Virus record (IMG/VR): IMGVR_UViG_3300021185_002639
Location: 1 to 43,605 of that record
Strand: one strand, 5' to 3'
Source: a virus
DNA length: 43,605 nt
Shown piece after piece: positions 43,240 to 43,605 of this stretch. The first letter of the stretch is position 1. Every line of letters starts with the position of its first letter. The notes below the pieces were generated by a model. The model worked only from the letters and a program-made list of their open reading frames with translations, was not told where the DNA came from and made no database searches. The position numbers were made by a program, and so were the translations under genes.

Positions 43240-43416
43240 ATGCCAATTGATCCTGAACGATTAAGAGAAATTAGAACTAACGAACTAGAGAAGAGACTTG
43301 CAAGTATGGACAAGAATCTCTTCTTTATTGATGATCGTAAGATGCAGCAAAATGCACTTACAACAATGGCGGCTATTCAAGCCGAATTAGATAGACGTAA
43401 TAAAGGTGCTAGATGA
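43240..43416 (+). CDS. Small helical protein of unknown function (58 aa)
   Basis: The ATG at 43240 follows AGAGGTG; the stop TGA is at 43414-43416. The product is highly charged and helical (MPIDPERLREIRTNELEKRL, then MDKNLFFIDDRKMQQNALTT, then IQAELDRRNKGAR). Its stop overlaps the ATG of the next gene (ATGA at 43413), so the two are coupled. I do not recognise the family. Confidence 0.8.
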   Translation: MPIDPERLREIRTNELEKRLASMDKNLFFIDDRKMQQNALTTMAAIQAELDRRNKGAR

Positions 43417-43605
43417 CAACAAACGTTTTTAAAGACATAGACACATTTGCAACAGCATGTGACCAGCCACCAAGTGAATCAAATTATAATATGTATTTGA
43501 GTCTTATTGACGAAGAGTACGGAGAACTAGTAGAAGCAGTAAAAGCAGAAGATCGTGTAGAGCAACTAGATGCACTAATTGACATCCTAGTTGTTACATT
43601 AGGTG
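43413..43605 (+). CDS. MazG/PRA-PH-like nucleotide pyrophosphohydrolase, 5' part
   Basis: The ATG at 43413 overlaps the previous stop; the gene runs off the window. The visible 64 residues begin MTTNVFKDIDTFATACDQPP and contain YNMYLSLIDEEYGELVEAVK and EQLDALIDILVVTLG. The ExxE(x)nExxxD pattern (DEEYGEL..A and, further on, LDALIDILVV) is the metal-binding helix pair of the MazG / phosphoribosyl-ATP pyrophosphohydrolase all-alpha superfamily. These enzymes hydrolyse nucleoside triphosphates to monophosphate and pyrophosphate; phage members may adjust the nucleotide pool or alarmone level. Substrate cannot be told from this part. Confidence 0.8.
   Translation, partial: MTTNVFKDIDTFATACDQPPSESNYNMYLSLIDEEYGELVEAVKAEDRVEQLDALIDILVVTLG

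Noticed and set aside
1-43605. tRNA genes, insertion sequences or attachment sites
   Set aside because: Intergenic gaps are almost all under 100 bases and none contains a cloverleaf, transposase or integrase-like sequence that I could recognise by eye.

Overview
The window looks like part of the genome of a tailed, T4-like (myovirus) marine bacteriophage. The sequence is AT-rich and gene-dense, with start and stop codons that often overlap. It carries a gp31/GroES-type co-chaperonin, a MazG-like pyrophosphohydrolase, and repeated ATAAATA boxes that match the core of T4-type late promoters. Most of the DNA encodes very large modular tail-fibre or baseplate-type proteins, and several of these share an N-terminal motif with T4 gp10. 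No photosynthesis genes are visible, so a heterotrophic marine host (for example an alphaproteobacterium) is more likely than a cyanobacterium. That host assignment is inference.

Layout. (1) 1-1798: the 3' end of a uroporphyrinogen decarboxylase (HemE)-like gene, a small unknown gene, and a 392-residue conserved-hypothetical-type protein behind a sigma70-like promoter. (2) 1809-7037: a tail-fibre-like protein, a small two-helix membrane protein, and a 1182-residue fibre on the minus strand. (3) 7095-10784: a host-type promoter drives an auxiliary-metabolism and repair block of QueD-like protein, glycosyltransferase-like protein, ferredoxin-NADP reductase, two tiny genes and a UV-damage endonuclease, ending in a small coiled-coil protein with its own late box. 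(4) 10781-11904: small genes on both strands, namely a histone-H1-like basic protein with a C-terminal SAP/HeH-like domain, two small membrane or membrane-associated proteins, and a zinc-ribbon protein. (5) 11925-41554: an A-type Fe-S carrier (IscA/SufA family) followed after 11 bases by a 2887-residue fibre gene, then eight further structural genes and a minus-strand 734-residue structural gene. One of the structural genes carries a leucine-rich-repeat domain. (6) 41603-43605: small conserved genes, an orphan DnaE-like fragment, the GroES-like co-chaperonin, and a truncated MazG-like gene.

How it works together. Blocks 2 and 5 would be late morphogenesis genes read from ATAAATA promoters. 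Each of the two large minus-strand genes has its own late box and meets its plus-strand neighbour tail to tail with overlapping stop codons. Block 3 has a consensus TTGACA-N17-TATAAT promoter, so it is probably expressed by unmodified host polymerase early in infection. The Fe-S carrier sits under a late box with the giant fibre, which suggests a role tied to virion assembly or late metabolism. The most unusual items are the leucine-rich-repeat tail protein, the catalytically incomplete DnaE-like protein, the structured queD leader, the QueD with an altered zinc motif, and a fibre locus built from modules reused on both strands. No tRNA, rRNA, CRISPR array, insertion sequence, reverse transcriptase or integrase was seen. 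No gene-free stretch exceeds 300 bases.
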